Origin: Flavimaricola sp.
Lineage (GTDB): Bacteria > Pseudomonadota > Alphaproteobacteria > Rhodobacterales > Rhodobacteraceae
Reading direction: 5' to 3'
DNA length: 64,000 nucleotides
Assembly: GCA_029255105.1 (NCBI GenBank)
Contig: JAQWWH010000072.1
Coordinates: forward strand, 1 to 64,000
Below, one piece after another: positions 36,003 through 45,029 of the stretch. The notes below the pieces were generated by a model that saw only the letters and a list, made by a program, of their open reading frames with translations, was not told the DNA's origin and ran no database searches. The first letter of the stretch is position 1. Each line of letters begins with the position of its first letter. The translations under genes were made by a program, and so were the position numbers.

Positions 36003-37820
36003 TTAGGTTTTGGGGACCGCTGTCACATAGGTTCCGGGCGCTTTGCAGAGCGGCGGATGGCGGGAATCGCCCGGTTGGCGGGCGGCGATCTTCTTGCCCG
36101 ATTTCTTCGACAGCCAGGCCTCCCAACGATGCCACCAGGACCCGGCATGCTTGTCCCCGCCAGCCTGCCAGTCGTCCGCGGTCAGACCCAGTTCGGGGTT
36201 CGTCCAATGGCCATACTTGTTCTTGCTGGGCGGGTTGACGATCCCGGCGATATGACCAGATTCGGAAAGAACGAAGGTCTTGTCCTTCGATCCCATCTTC
36301 TGGACCCCCGCATAGCTGGATTTCCACGCGGCGATATGGTCGGTCTCGCAGGCGACGGCAAAGACGGGCAATGTCACGTCCGACAGGCGTACAACCTCTC
36401 CCCCGATCTCGATCCCGGTGGTGGCGAACAGGTCCTTCTGACAGAGCCCGCGCAGGTATTCGACGGCCATCCGGGCCGGCAGATTCGTGCCGTCGCCATT
36501 CCAGAACAGCAAGTCAAAGGCGGGCGGCGTCTTGCCCAGCATGTAGCTTTTGATCGCGGGCTGATAGATCAGGTCGTTGGAGCGCAGATAGGAGAACGTC
36601 CGGGCCATGTAGAAGGATTCAAGGATCCCCTTCTCGGCCACCTCTGCCTCGATCCCGTCGACAAAGTCATCGTCCAGAAACACTCCGACCTCACCCTGGT
36701 CCGAGAAATCGGTGAGGGTGGTAAAGAAGGTGGCGGCGTTGATCGAGGTATCCTTGCGCTTTTTCGACAGCGCAATCGTCATCGCAAGGGTGGTCCCCGC
36801 GATGCAATAGCCCACCGCGTTCACCTTTTTAGTGCCGCAGATCGCCTTGGCCTCGGCGATTGCGGTCAGATAGCCCTCTTCGACGTAGTCGGTCAGATCG
36901 GTGTCGCGGTAGGTGGCATCGGGGTTGACCCAGGATACCACGAACAGGGTGTAGCCCTGATCGACAATCCAGTTGATCAGGCTGTTCTGGGGTTTCAGGT
37001 CCAGCACGTAGAACTTGTTGATCCAGGGGGGAAAGATGATCAGCGGGGTCTCATGGACCTCTTTGGTCGTCGGGCTGTACTGGATCAACTCAAACATATG
37101 GTTGCGAAACACGACTTCGCCGGGGGTGGTCGCCAGATTCTCGCCCACGACAAACGCGCCCTTGTCGGCCAGAGTGACCACCAGATCGCCGTTATGCGCC
37201 TCAAGGTCGTGGATCAGGTTCTCAAGCCCTTTGACCAGGCTTTCGCCTTCGGTCTGGACCGCCAATTCCAGGGCCTCGGGGTTGGTCGCCAGAAAATTGG
37301 TCGGGCTGACAAGATCGATGATCTGGCGCGAGAAATACTCAAGCCGCTTCTTTTCAGCCGGTTCCAGCCCTTCGATCGAGGCGACAGCCGTCTGGATCGC
37401 CTCGGTGTTGAGCATGTATTGCTGCTTGATAAAGTTGAAATAGGGATGCGTTTCCCACAACGGGTTCGAAAACCGGCGGTCGGTGGGCGTGGGATCGGGC
37501 GGGGCCGACAGGTTACCCTTGGTCAGGGCCTGCTGCGCCTCGACATAGTGTTTGACGGTCTTGCCCCAGTATCCGATCTGATGCTCAAGCATCTTGGCCG
37601 GATTGTTCATCATTTCCGTCATATAGGCGGCACCCGCCTTAACGTAGAGATCCTGAGACGGGCCCTGCAGCGACGGTGGAACGATCCGTCCCGACGACAT
37701 CGCCACCATAAGGCGTTGAGTCAGCTCTTCGATTTTCGCCAGGTTTTCATCCAACCGACCGATATTTTTGTCGGTTTCTGCACCCGTGGAAACATTGTCG
37801 CCAGAATCATTGGTTGTCAT
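36003..37820 (-). CDS. phaC: Class I polyhydroxyalkanoate synthase
   Basis: Polymerises hydroxyacyl-CoA into storage polyester. The 605-residue protein has the N-terminal PhaC domain and an alpha/beta-hydrolase core; the lipase-like box is VGYCIAGT with the catalytic cysteine at about 339. Conserved PhaC segments include RNHMFELIQY, WINKFYVLDL and the late SESGHIAGIVNPP histidine region. An ATG start (MTTNDSG) is preferred; a GTG two codons earlier is possible. It is divergent from phaZ and followed by phaP. Confidence 0.95.
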   Translation of the reverse strand: MTTNDSGDNVSTGAETDKNIGRLDENLAKIEELTQRLMVAMSSGRIVPPSLQGPSQDLYVKAGAAYMTEMMNNPAKMLEHQIGYWGKTVKHYVEAQQALTKGNLSAPPDPTPTDRRFSNPLWETHPYFNFIKQQYMLNTEAIQTAVASIEGLEPAEKKRLEYFSRQIIDLVSPTNFLATNPEALELAVQTEGESLVKGLENLIHDLEAHNGDLVVTLADKGAFVVGENLATTPGEVVFRNHMFELIQYSPTTKEVHETPLIIFPPWINKFYVLDLKPQNSLINWIVDQGYTLFVVSWVNPDATYRDTDLTDYVEEGYLTAIAEAKAICGTKKVNAVGYCIAGTTLAMTIALSKKRKDTSINAATFFTTLTDFSDQGEVGVFLDDDFVDGIEAEVAEKGILESFYMARTFSYLRSNDLIYQPAIKSYMLGKTPPAFDLLFWNGDGTNLPARMAVEYLRGLCQKDLFATTGIEIGGEVVRLSDVTLPVFAVACETDHIAAWKSSYAGVQKMGSKDKTFVLSESGHIAGIVNPPSKNKYGHWTNPELGLTADDWQAGGDKHAGSWWHRWEAWLSKKSGKKIAARQPGDSRHPPLCKAPGTYVTAVPKT

Positions 37821-37925
37821 ATTCACTTCTCGCGCCTAGTTTGCAGTTGCAGCATTGGACCGGCCTCGCGGCACGGACCCGATGTGACGAAGCCGATTTG
37901 CCGCGCCGATGCCGGAGTCTCTCGC
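37821..37925. promoter_or_regulatory. Divergent phaC-phaZ promoter region
   Basis: About 100 bp between the two start codons. It contains TTTGCAGTTGCAGCATT (37840-37856), a TGC-rich element like an imperfect PhaR site, which could link synthesis and breakdown genes to the same repressor. No clear -10/-35 pair was assigned. Confidence 0.5.
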
Positions 37926-39212
37926 ATGAAGTATATGTTGACCTACGACCTGATGGAAAGCATGCGCAACACCAATCAGTGGATGGGTGCGACAGCAAGA
38001 GCGTTCGGATCGTATCCTGCGATGGCCATGACAACCAATCCTATGGTCGAATGGATCGAGGCCTGGGGCGAAGTGACTGAGCGCAGTTTCGCCCGAATGG
38101 TCGCCAAACCGGACTGGGGCATCCCCACTGTCACCGTCGAGGATGGCAAGGACCACGCCGTCCGCGTCATGAAGCTGGTCGAAAAGCCTTTTGGCGATCT
38201 GATCCACTTCAAGGTTCCCGGCCGTACCCCGCGCAAGCGTCGTGTCTTGTTGGTCGCTCCGATGTCCGGCCACTATGCCACGTTGCTGCGAAAGACCGTC
38301 ATTTCTTTGTTGCCCGACTGCGAAGTGTTCATCACCGATTGGCACAACGCCCGCGACATTCCCGTCAGCGCCGGCAAGTTCGATGTTGAGGATTACACCC
38401 TCTACCTGATGGAATTCATGAAGCATCTGGGCAATGACCTGCATGTCATCGCCGTCTGCCAGCCGGTCCCGCTGGCCCTGGCGGCCACGGCCTATCTGGC
38501 CGAGCAGGACCCCGATGCCCAGCCCCGGTCGCTGACCCTGATCGGCGGTCCCGTCGACCCCGAGGCGAACCACACGGATGTCACAGACTTTGGCCGTTCG
38601 GTCACCATGGGCCAGTTGGAAGAGACGATGATCCAGCGGGTCGGTTTCAAATACGCTGGCGTGGGCCGCATGGTCTATCCGGGCCTGTTGCAACTCGCCT
38701 CCTTCATCTCGATGAATGCGGGCACCCATATGCAGGCCTTCCAGGACCAGATCCTGCGTGTCGCTAAGGGCGAAGCTGGCGATCATGACAAGCACAACGC
38801 CTTTTATGATGAGTATCTGGCCGTCATGGACATGACGGCGGAATTCTACCTGTCCACGGTAGAGCGCATCTTCAAAGGCCGCGACATTGCCCGCAACGAC
38901 TTTGTTGTCGCTGGCCACAAGGTCGACATCGGCAAGATCACGACCGTTGCCGTCAAGGTGGTCGAGGGCGAGGATGACGACATTTCCGCCCCCGGCCAAT
39001 GTCTTGCCGCGCTTGCGCTTTTGACCGGGCTGCCCCCCGAAAAGAAGGCCAAGCATCTTGAGCGTGGTGCAGGACATTACGGAATCTTTGCTGGTCGCTC
39101 GTGGCGCAACAACATCCGCCCGCTGGTCCTGAAGTTCATCGACGACAACAGCGAGCCTGCGCCTACCAAGACCGCAAGGGGCAAACCCGCCAACAAGAAC
39201 GCCGCTGCCTGA
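37926..39212 (+). CDS. phaZ: Intracellular polyhydroxyalkanoate depolymerase
   Basis: Breaks down stored polyhydroxybutyrate inside the cell. The 428-residue product starts MKYMLTYDLMESMRNTNQWM; the nucleophile cysteine is about Cys178 in VIAVCQPVPLALAA, the CQPxP pattern of intracellular depolymerases, and the C-terminal GHYGIFAGRSWR segment is typical. The frame stays open for 678 codons further upstream only because it runs antisense through phaC. Divergent from phaC. Confidence 0.93.
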   Translation: MKYMLTYDLMESMRNTNQWMGATARAFGSYPAMAMTTNPMVEWIEAWGEVTERSFARMVAKPDWGIPTVTVEDGKDHAVRVMKLVEKPFGDLIHFKVPGRTPRKRRVLLVAPMSGHYATLLRKTVISLLPDCEVFITDWHNARDIPVSAGKFDVEDYTLYLMEFMKHLGNDLHVIAVCQPVPLALAATAYLAEQDPDAQPRSLTLIGGPVDPEANHTDVTDFGRSVTMGQLEETMIQRVGFKYAGVGRMVYPGLLQLASFISMNAGTHMQAFQDQILRVAKGEAGDHDKHNAFYDEYLAVMDMTAEFYLSTVERIFKGRDIARNDFVVAGHKVDIGKITTVAVKVVEGEDDDISAPGQCLAALALLTGLPPEKKAKHLERGAGHYGIFAGRSWRNNIRPLVLKFIDDNSEPAPTKTARGKPANKNAAA

Positions 39213-39222
39213 GACGAGGCCG

Positions 39223-39801
39223 ATGGTCGATATCGCCTTTGCCTGCAACTGTGGCAAACTCAGGGGTGAATTGGCCGGTGTTGGCGGCGGACAGGGCACG
39301 CATACCTTGTGCTATTGTTCGTCCTGCCGGTCGGCCGAAATCGTCCTTGGCCAGCCTGATCCCCACCCCGCGCCGGTGTCCCTGTACCTGACAACGCCGG
39401 ATCATATCAGGATCAATGCGGGGGCCGAGCACCTTGCGGTTCTGCGCATATCTGACAAAACCAAGACCTATCGCTGGTATGCCGCATGTTGCGGCGCGCC
39501 GCTGGCCATCACAGGCGACAGCCCCGGATTTCCGTTCGCCAGCGTTGCGGTGGGCCGATTGGCGGATGCCGCAGCACTGGGGCCGGTCCAATGCGAAGCC
39601 TTCCTGCCCAAAGCGGGCGGTGGCACGCGCCATACCAACGTCGCCCGCTTTGCCTGGGGGATGCTGTCACGCTCGGTCATTGCCCGGCTGTCGGGGCGCT
39701 GGAAGGACACACCCTTTTTTGACGTGGTGACCAAAGCCCCTAACGGGCCGATCTGCCTGCTCTCCTCGCAAGAACGCGCGGCCCTGCCCCTAAAGCCCTG
39801 A
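39223..39801 (+). CDS. DUF6151 (GFA-like) protein
   Basis: A 192-residue protein of unknown function with a cysteine pattern like zinc-binding GFA proteins: Cys8 and Cys10 (FACNCGKLRG), Cys30, Cys32 and Cys35 (LCYCSSC), and a later AACCGAPLA. Probably binds zinc; GFA-domain proteins include glutathione-dependent formaldehyde-activating enzymes, but activity is not assured. It follows phaZ by 10 bp. Its stop codon lies in a small tandem AAGCCCTG repeat (three copies, about 39793-39817). Confidence 0.8.
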   Translation: MVDIAFACNCGKLRGELAGVGGGQGTHTLCYCSSCRSAEIVLGQPDPHPAPVSLYLTTPDHIRINAGAEHLAVLRISDKTKTYRWYAACCGAPLAITGDSPGFPFASVAVGRLADAAALGPVQCEAFLPKAGGGTRHTNVARFAWGMLSRSVIARLSGRWKDTPFFDVVTKAPNGPICLLSSQERAALPLKP

Positions 39802-39829
39802 AGCCCTGAAGCCCTGAGAGGCGTTGGGG

Positions 39830-40471
39830 TCAGTCTGGCATTTGCAGGGCCAGCCCGGCCAAAGCAGGAAAATCCGCATATCGCGCTGCGCGCACCTCAC
39901 CCGGTTCCGCAGGCTCTGCCCCTTTTGCCAAAAGCGTCCCTTTGGGGGCGATATAGCTTGAGATTTTGCGCCAGGGCCTTGGCCGCCAGCTTAGGTTGAA
40001 GGCCGCGAGCTTGGGAAAGAACCACATCTCTGAATAGGGCAGATGGTCTTGGACCCACCAGGCCATGTCGCGCCAGTCGCGCCCTTGGGCGTATTGGTCG
40101 GCAAACCATGGGACCACGATCGACGCTCCGGCGATCATCGCCTCTCCCCCTGCCCGATCCCAGATGTGACACTCTTCGGGGTAGTCGTTTCGGGCGCAGT
40201 TCAGGCGGTTTTCATTGCCAAATGCATTCAGCGCCGCCGACCGATAGCCCGACCGTATGGTGACGCGACCAAAGGTGTCCTCTAACGGGTCCAGAAGCTG
40301 GGTGCAAAAGGCCCGGCCCGCCACGATAGCCAAATCGGGGTCATCGGGAATGTTCGGGATACCATAAAGGTTCCCGATCTCGGAATGCAGGAAATCGCGC
40401 AGAAAGAAGTGCCGTGACAGGCGAACGCGGCCCAGATCCTCCAGTCCGCGCATCGACCGGGGTTTTCGCAT
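39830..40471 (-). CDS. Peptidase-M15-like protein
   Basis: A 213-residue protein resembling a family often annotated as M15-type peptidase in this order: LSRHFFLRDFLHSEIGNLYG, IRSGYRSAALNAFGNENRLNCARND and CHIWDRAGGEA, with conserved His and Asp residues that could bind zinc. There is no signal peptide, so a cell-wall role is doubtful. The start MRKPRSMRG avoids reading into the hydrolase gene. Co-directional with that hydrolase. Confidence 0.65.
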   Translation of the reverse strand: MRKPRSMRGLEDLGRVRLSRHFFLRDFLHSEIGNLYGIPNIPDDPDLAIVAGRAFCTQLLDPLEDTFGRVTIRSGYRSAALNAFGNENRLNCARNDYPEECHIWDRAGGEAMIAGASIVVPWFADQYAQGRDWRDMAWWVQDHLPYSEMWFFPKLAAFNLSWRPRPWRKISSYIAPKGTLLAKGAEPAEPGEVRAARYADFPALAGLALQMPD

Positions 40472-40491
40472 GGCTCCCCCCCTTCTGTCGG

Positions 40492-41355
40492 TCAGGCAGT
40501 CGCCCACCACTCAAGGACCTGTGAAATCATCCGCTCGGTCTGGCCGGGGCTGAACACATCGCCCGCAATGACATGGCCGTTGGCGTCATCGCCGGGCCCC
40601 ATCGTCATCGAAAGCGCCCGCGTTGGCCCGCCCCAACGGGCCATTATGCGCGCTGTTTCAGCGGGGTCTACGACAGTGTCGTCGGGGCAGGTCGCGAAGA
40701 GGCAAGGGACCGTGATCCGCGACAGGTCCAATGACCGCACCGCCCGGACAGAGGCGGCCATGGGAAAGAGTGCTATCGTCGGATAGCGAAGCGTCCAATA
40801 GGCGGCGTGGCCATCGTTGATCGCCGGGATGTTGCGGGTCTTGCCAGTGAGCCAGGGCGCCCAGGTCCGCGCAAACGGCGCATCAAGGATCGCCTGCACG
40901 ATCCGGGACCGCAGCCGGTAGTTGGGCGACACCATGACCGCCCCGGCCACCTTGGCACCCTTGGCAAGCGCCAGGGTGATCAGCGTGCAGCCGGTTGAGC
41001 AGCCGATGACCAACACCTTTTCGCCCAGCGCCGCCCCGATGGACAACGCCTCGGCCACGTCGGCCTCCCATTCCGGCAGGGTGACGGCCCCCATGGCGGC
41101 CCCGTCTTGCCCGTGGCCCGTCAGCCGCGTCGAAAAGACAGGCGCCCCAAGCGCGGCCCCAACCCGTTCCGGCACTGGGCTGATTTCAAGCGGAGAGGCG
41201 GAATAGCCATGAATATAGACGACCGAGACAGGGGCCTTGGCGACAACCCCATCCGGCCAGACGATCCGTTTGGCGCAGCCATTGCGGATGTTCGGAACCG
41301 CCGCCTCGCGCGATGCAAGCCATGCGTCAAGTTGGGTGATGTCAGGCAGTGACAT
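40492..41355 (-). CDS. Alpha/beta hydrolase
   Basis: A 287-residue cytosolic hydrolase. Visible motifs are the oxyanion VVYIHGYSASPLEISP segment, the nucleophile elbow VIGCSTGCTL, the acid region CPDDTVVDP and the histidine in DDANGHVI. Carboxylesterase-like; substrate unknown. The ATG chosen has GAGG 6 nt upstream and overlaps the end of the MFS gene by 14 bp, suggesting translational coupling to the transporter. Confidence 0.85.
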   Translation of the reverse strand: MSLPDITQLDAWLASREAAVPNIRNGCAKRIVWPDGVVAKAPVSVVYIHGYSASPLEISPVPERVGAALGAPVFSTRLTGHGQDGAAMGAVTLPEWEADVAEALSIGAALGEKVLVIGCSTGCTLITLALAKGAKVAGAVMVSPNYRLRSRIVQAILDAPFARTWAPWLTGKTRNIPAINDGHAAYWTLRYPTIALFPMAASVRAVRSLDLSRITVPCLFATCPDDTVVDPAETARIMARWGGPTRALSMTMGPGDDANGHVIAGDVFSPGQTERMISQVLEWWATA

Positions 41356-42751
41356 TGTCATCCTCGATCGTGGCAGGCTCGTCCTGCGCCGGAGCAGCTG
41401 CCCGGGCCTTGGATGCCGCCCGCGCCCGCCGCAGGGCCGGAAGATAAAAGACGGCGAGCCCAAGAATGGACAGCCCAAGGATCACAGCCGGGACAAGGGT
41501 GATGGACACCTGCAGCGCCCCAAGGGCGGCCTCCGTCTGCTCGGTCTGCCCTTCGGTCGTCTCCTGCCAGCCCCAAAGACCAAGGATCGCCCCCAGCACC
41601 AGCGGCGCGAGGGCATTGGCCACCTTTTGGCCAAACAGCCAGACCGCGCTGAACGCCCCTTCGATGGCCTCGCCGGTCTCGTTTCGGGTGACGTCCATCA
41701 GGTCGGGATAGATGGCCCATGGGATTTGCTGATAGGCGCCGTTCGTCATGCCCGCCAGAATGAACAGGCCCGCCACAAGGGTCACGTCAACCGAGGGCAG
41801 TTGGGTGTACAAAAGGTACAACAGCGCCATGTAGAGGCCCAGCCCAAGGATCAGCGCCCCCACTTTGGTCAGGATCCGAGACAGCAGGACCCAGACTGCC
41901 TGGCTCAGGATCGAGCCCACGACAAATGCCGCAAACAAAAGCGACAGTGTCGTCAGCGCCCGCGCCGCGCCGGACAGCATCGTGTCGCCCGAGTCCACGA
42001 TCAGGTAGATCGCCGCAAACGGCAGCCCCGCCGTGATCAGCGCGATGGCCAGCGTCATCAGCCCGTACAGCAGGGTCAGAACCATGAATGGTCTGTTGGC
42101 CAGTACCAGTCGCGCCATGCCCATGGGTGGCAGGCTTGACGGGGCGGCGATGCGCGGGGCCTTGCGGGTGGCCCATAGCGACAGCCAGATCGCCCCGATG
42201 ATGAGCGGCGAGACGACGATTGCTGCGTTGGCGTATCCAAGGCCAGAGGCAAGTCCCGGGATCAACGCCCCGCCGACCAGAATGCCGACGCTGGCAAACC
42301 CCATCCGCCATGCCGTCATCGCGGACCTTTCGCGGGGGTCCTGGGTGATCTCGCCCGACATTGCGCCATAGGGGATCGCGACCATGGTAAAGCCGATGGT
42401 TGCCAGCACGAAAAAGCCCGCGACCCAACCGATATTGCGCCAAAGGGTCAGCCCCTCGGGCACGGCAAATAGGCCGATCATCCCACCTGCCATCACGACC
42501 GCTCCGACAGCCATCCAAGGCGCCCGCCGGCCCCAGCGGGTGTTCGTCCGGTCACTAAGGTATCCGACAAGCGGGTCGGTGATGACGTCGAAGATCAGGA
42601 CGGCGGTCGTCACAGCCCCGGCCAGCCCGACCGGCACCCCAAGAACCGAGGTCAGAAAGGCAAAGACCAGAAGCTGTTTGACCACGACAAAGACGACGAC
42701 CCCCATATCGGTGAGCCCCCATCCAGCCTTTTGCGACAGTGATAATGCCAT
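41342..42751 (-). CDS. MFS transporter, GPH (glycoside-pentoside-hexuronide) type
   Basis: A 469-residue inner-membrane carrier with 12 predicted helices. The N-terminal DPLVGYLSDRTNTRWGRRAPWM is the classic cytoplasmic loop of sodium/sugar GPH symporters, and ITQDPRERSAMTAWRMGFA is also characteristic. The substrate is probably a glycoside or sugar-like compound, but some GPH members carry other solutes. It is coupled to the downstream hydrolase gene, which could act on the imported compound. Confidence 0.85.
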   Translation of the reverse strand: MALSLSQKAGWGLTDMGVVVFVVVKQLLVFAFLTSVLGVPVGLAGAVTTAVLIFDVITDPLVGYLSDRTNTRWGRRAPWMAVGAVVMAGGMIGLFAVPEGLTLWRNIGWVAGFFVLATIGFTMVAIPYGAMSGEITQDPRERSAMTAWRMGFASVGILVGGALIPGLASGLGYANAAIVVSPLIIGAIWLSLWATRKAPRIAAPSSLPPMGMARLVLANRPFMVLTLLYGLMTLAIALITAGLPFAAIYLIVDSGDTMLSGAARALTTLSLLFAAFVVGSILSQAVWVLLSRILTKVGALILGLGLYMALLYLLYTQLPSVDVTLVAGLFILAGMTNGAYQQIPWAIYPDLMDVTRNETGEAIEGAFSAVWLFGQKVANALAPLVLGAILGLWGWQETTEGQTEQTEAALGALQVSITLVPAVILGLSILGLAVFYLPALRRARAASKARAAAPAQDEPATIEDDNVTA

Positions 42752-42853
42752 GTCCGATCGCCTCCCCGTTGCGCCATGCTACCGGGGCCAGAGCGGAACG
42801 CCATAGCGAAACGTGGCGTCAGGAGGGGCCTTTGCTGCCACCGCGTCGCCCGT

Positions 42854-43597
42854 TCAGGCGACCTTGCCCAGAACCTCCGCAACCGCCGCCTCGATCAGGG
42901 CAAGGCAATCTGGGTCCGAGAACCGGTGATCCGCCCCCTTGACCAGCGACAGCCGGATGTCCGGCCCCGAGGCATGGTCCAGCAAACGCAAGGCGACTGA
43001 CATATCCACATCGGCATCCGCCGTCCCTTGCAGGGACCGCACCGGGAACGGCAGGGCAAGCGGCTCTCTCAGGACAAGGTGCTTTCGCCCATCCTCGATC
43101 AGCCGCCGGGTGATGATGTAGGGGTCGCCATAGTCCGATGGTAACGCCACCTGTCCGTCCTGCTCCAAACTCGCCCGCTGATCGGGGGTGAACCCCTCCC
43201 ACATGGAATCCTCGGTAAAATCGGGGGCGGCGGCGATGGTGACGAGGCCCGCGACCTTGTGTGGCATCCGCTTGGCCAGCAACAGCGAGATCCAGCCCCC
43301 CATGCTGGACCCGACAAGGACCTGCCGCCCAGGGGCCTGTTCCAGCACCGCCGCGGCATCCTCTGCCCAGTCACCGATGCAGCCCTCTTCGAATGCGCCC
43401 TCGCTGATGCCGTGGCCGGAATAGTCGAACCGGGTGAAGGCCCGACCCTGCCGGGCTGCCCAGTCCCGCAGGTGGATGGCCTTGGTGCCTTCCATGTCAG
43501 ACTTGAACCCACCCAGGAACATCACGCCCGGACCGGTCCCACCTAGGGTTTCATAGGCCAGACGGCGCCCCTGCGATGTGTTGATCCAGTCGGTCAT
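42854..43597 (-). CDS. Alpha/beta hydrolase (ABHD10-like)
   Basis: A 247-residue serine hydrolase. Motifs: VMFLGGFKSDMEGTKA (oxyanion loop), FDYSGHGISEG, nucleophile elbow VLVGSSMGGWISLLLA, acid in QGTADADVDMS and the late GADHRFSDPD histidine. It resembles bacterial relatives of the mammalian thioesterase/esterase ABHD10. Probably a cytosolic thioesterase or esterase. It lies 102 bp upstream of the MFS gene on the same strand and is divergent from the ArsR-type gene. Confidence 0.85.
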   Translation of the reverse strand: MTDWINTSQGRRLAYETLGGTGPGVMFLGGFKSDMEGTKAIHLRDWAARQGRAFTRFDYSGHGISEGAFEEGCIGDWAEDAAAVLEQAPGRQVLVGSSMGGWISLLLAKRMPHKVAGLVTIAAAPDFTEDSMWEGFTPDQRASLEQDGQVALPSDYGDPYIITRRLIEDGRKHLVLREPLALPFPVRSLQGTADADVDMSVALRLLDHASGPDIRLSLVKGADHRFSDPDCLALIEAAVAEVLGKVA

Positions 43598-43684
43598 CGG
43601 ACCCTCCCTGCTGATTGCGCGGCCAGTCTGCCGCCCCAGTGCGAAAGAGGCCAGAAGGCAGGCTGCATTTTATTTAGGTTACCA

Positions 43685-43702
43685 TATTGTCACGTGACAA
43701 TA
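43685..43702. promoter_or_regulatory. 18-bp palindromic operator upstream of the ArsR-SRPBCC gene
   Basis: TATTGTCACGTGACAATA is a perfect palindrome 20 bp before the ATG. Its size and position fit an autoregulatory site for the ArsR-type dimer encoded next. Confidence 0.7.
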
Positions 43703-43722
43703 GAATCACCTATAAGCCTTTC

Positions 43723-44481
43723 ATGGATGCGATTTTCAAAGCCCTCAACGACCCTGCCCGCCGCGCGCTGCTCGATTCCCTGCGTGCAAAGGACGGACAG
43801 ACCCTGACCGAACTGGAAGAGCAGATCGACATGACCCGGTTCGGCGTGATGAAGCATCTCAAGGTCCTAGAAGAGGCGCATCTGATCGTCACGACCAAGG
43901 TCGGGCGGTTCAAATACCACTACCTCAATGTCCTGCCTTTGCAGGAAATGCTCGATCGCTGGATCGAGCCGCTTCTCGCCCGGCCTGCGGCCAGGGCGAT
44001 GATTGACCTCAAAACCAAGCTTGAAGGACCAAACGAGATGACAAAACCCGACTTCGTTATGCAAACCATGATCCGCTGCACCCAGGACGCCCTTTGGGAT
44101 GCCCTGACCTCGGCGGAGGCGATGCCGCACTTTCACTTTTTGTCCAACCGGATCGAACGCAACGGCAACGCGCTGGTCTACTACATGGCCGACGGCAACA
44201 AGATGCTTGTCTGCGCGGAGACCGAACTAACGCCCAAGACCCGGATCGCAGCGACGTTCGAGCCGCACTTTGCAGGGCCAGACGTGCCCATGCCGGTGTC
44301 CCGCTATGTCTATGACATCGAACCGCAAGGCGCGTTCTGCAAGCTGACACTTAGCCACTATGACCTGCCAGAGGCGCAGATGTCCGGTGTGTCGGACGGT
44401 TGGTTGCGAATGCTGTCGGGTCTGAAGTCCTGGCTTGAAACCGGCAAGGACGCCAACTTTGGTTCGGAGTCCGCGGCATGA
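43723..44481 (+). CDS. ArsR-type HTH fused to SRPBCC (AHSA1) domain
   Basis: A 252-residue two-domain protein. Residues 1-90 form an ArsR winged helix (IFKALNDPARRALLDSLRAK, LEEQIDMTRFGVMKHLKVLE) without the metal-binding cysteine motif of SmtB/ArsR. After a linker, about residues 110-240 form an SRPBCC/AHSA1 ligand-binding fold (TMIRCTQDALWDALTSAEAM). In many bacteria these are separate neighbouring genes; here one chain probably senses a small hydrophobic ligand and releases DNA. The ATG is set by context; a GTG 12 codons upstream lies inside the palindrome. It overlaps the MAPEG gene as ATGA. Confidence 0.88.
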   Translation: MDAIFKALNDPARRALLDSLRAKDGQTLTELEEQIDMTRFGVMKHLKVLEEAHLIVTTKVGRFKYHYLNVLPLQEMLDRWIEPLLARPAARAMIDLKTKLEGPNEMTKPDFVMQTMIRCTQDALWDALTSAEAMPHFHFLSNRIERNGNALVYYMADGNKMLVCAETELTPKTRIAATFEPHFAGPDVPMPVSRYVYDIEPQGAFCKLTLSHYDLPEAQMSGVSDGWLRMLSGLKSWLETGKDANFGSESAA

Positions 44482-44876
44482 CGATAGAGCTCTATGCCCT
44501 CACGGCGCTCACGCTTTTGGCGTCGTCGCTGTGGATCCCCTATATCGTCGGTGTGAACACTTCGCCCTCGGGTAGCACAGATTTCAGCCGGCCACAGGAC
44601 CCTTCCGTTCATCCGGCCTGGGTTCACAGGGCCTTTCGGGCGCATCTGAATCTGTTGGAACAGGGAATGCCCTTCGCTGTGCTGGTTCTTGTTGCCCATC
44701 TGGCGGGGGTCTCGACACCTGTCACCGTCTGGGCGTCGGTCCTGTTCCTGGCCCTGCGGCTTGTCCATGCGGTGGGAATGATCACGGGACTGGCGGTCTT
44801 TCCCTTTCGATCCGTGGTCTTCAGCCTTGGCTGGCTGTGCATCCTGGCAATCGGGGCGGTCGTCCTTATGGCCTGA
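44478..44876 (+). CDS. MAPEG family membrane protein
   Basis: A 132-residue protein with four transmembrane helices. The segment HRAFRAHLNLLEQGMPFAVL carries the RA-x-N-x-E pattern of MAPEG (membrane-associated eicosanoid/glutathione metabolism) proteins. The bacterial role is uncertain, possibly glutathione-dependent detoxification. The ATGA overlap with the ArsR-SRPBCC gene suggests it is the regulated output of that sensor. A strong terminator follows. Confidence 0.85.
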   Translation: MTIELYALTALTLLASSLWIPYIVGVNTSPSGSTDFSRPQDPSVHPAWVHRAFRAHLNLLEQGMPFAVLVLVAHLAGVSTPVTVWASVLFLALRLVHAVGMITGLAVFPFRSVVFSLGWLCILAIGAVVLMA

Positions 44877-44916
44877 GGCTGCGAAACGGTCACAGGCCGC
44901 TGCATCATGCGACCTT

Positions 44917-44947
44917 GGGGTGTCAGCCTTGGCTTGACACCCCTTTT
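44917..44947 (+). terminator. Intrinsic terminator after the MAPEG gene
   Basis: Arms GGGGTGTCA and TGACACCCC, with an inner GCC/GGC pairing, are followed by four T. It separates the ArsR-MAPEG unit from thrS. Confidence 0.9.
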
Positions 44948-45029
44948 CGCGCGGGCCATCACTCGCCCCGACACATAACCCGCAACCGGGCGCTCCGTGG
45001 GCGCCAAACCGACGAGGAGCTTGGCCGCA

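Noticed and set aside
35892-37925. 678-codon open extension in front of phaZ
   Set aside because: It runs exactly antisense through phaC and the phaP-phaC gap. The real phaZ start is the ATG at 37926 with the family N-terminus.
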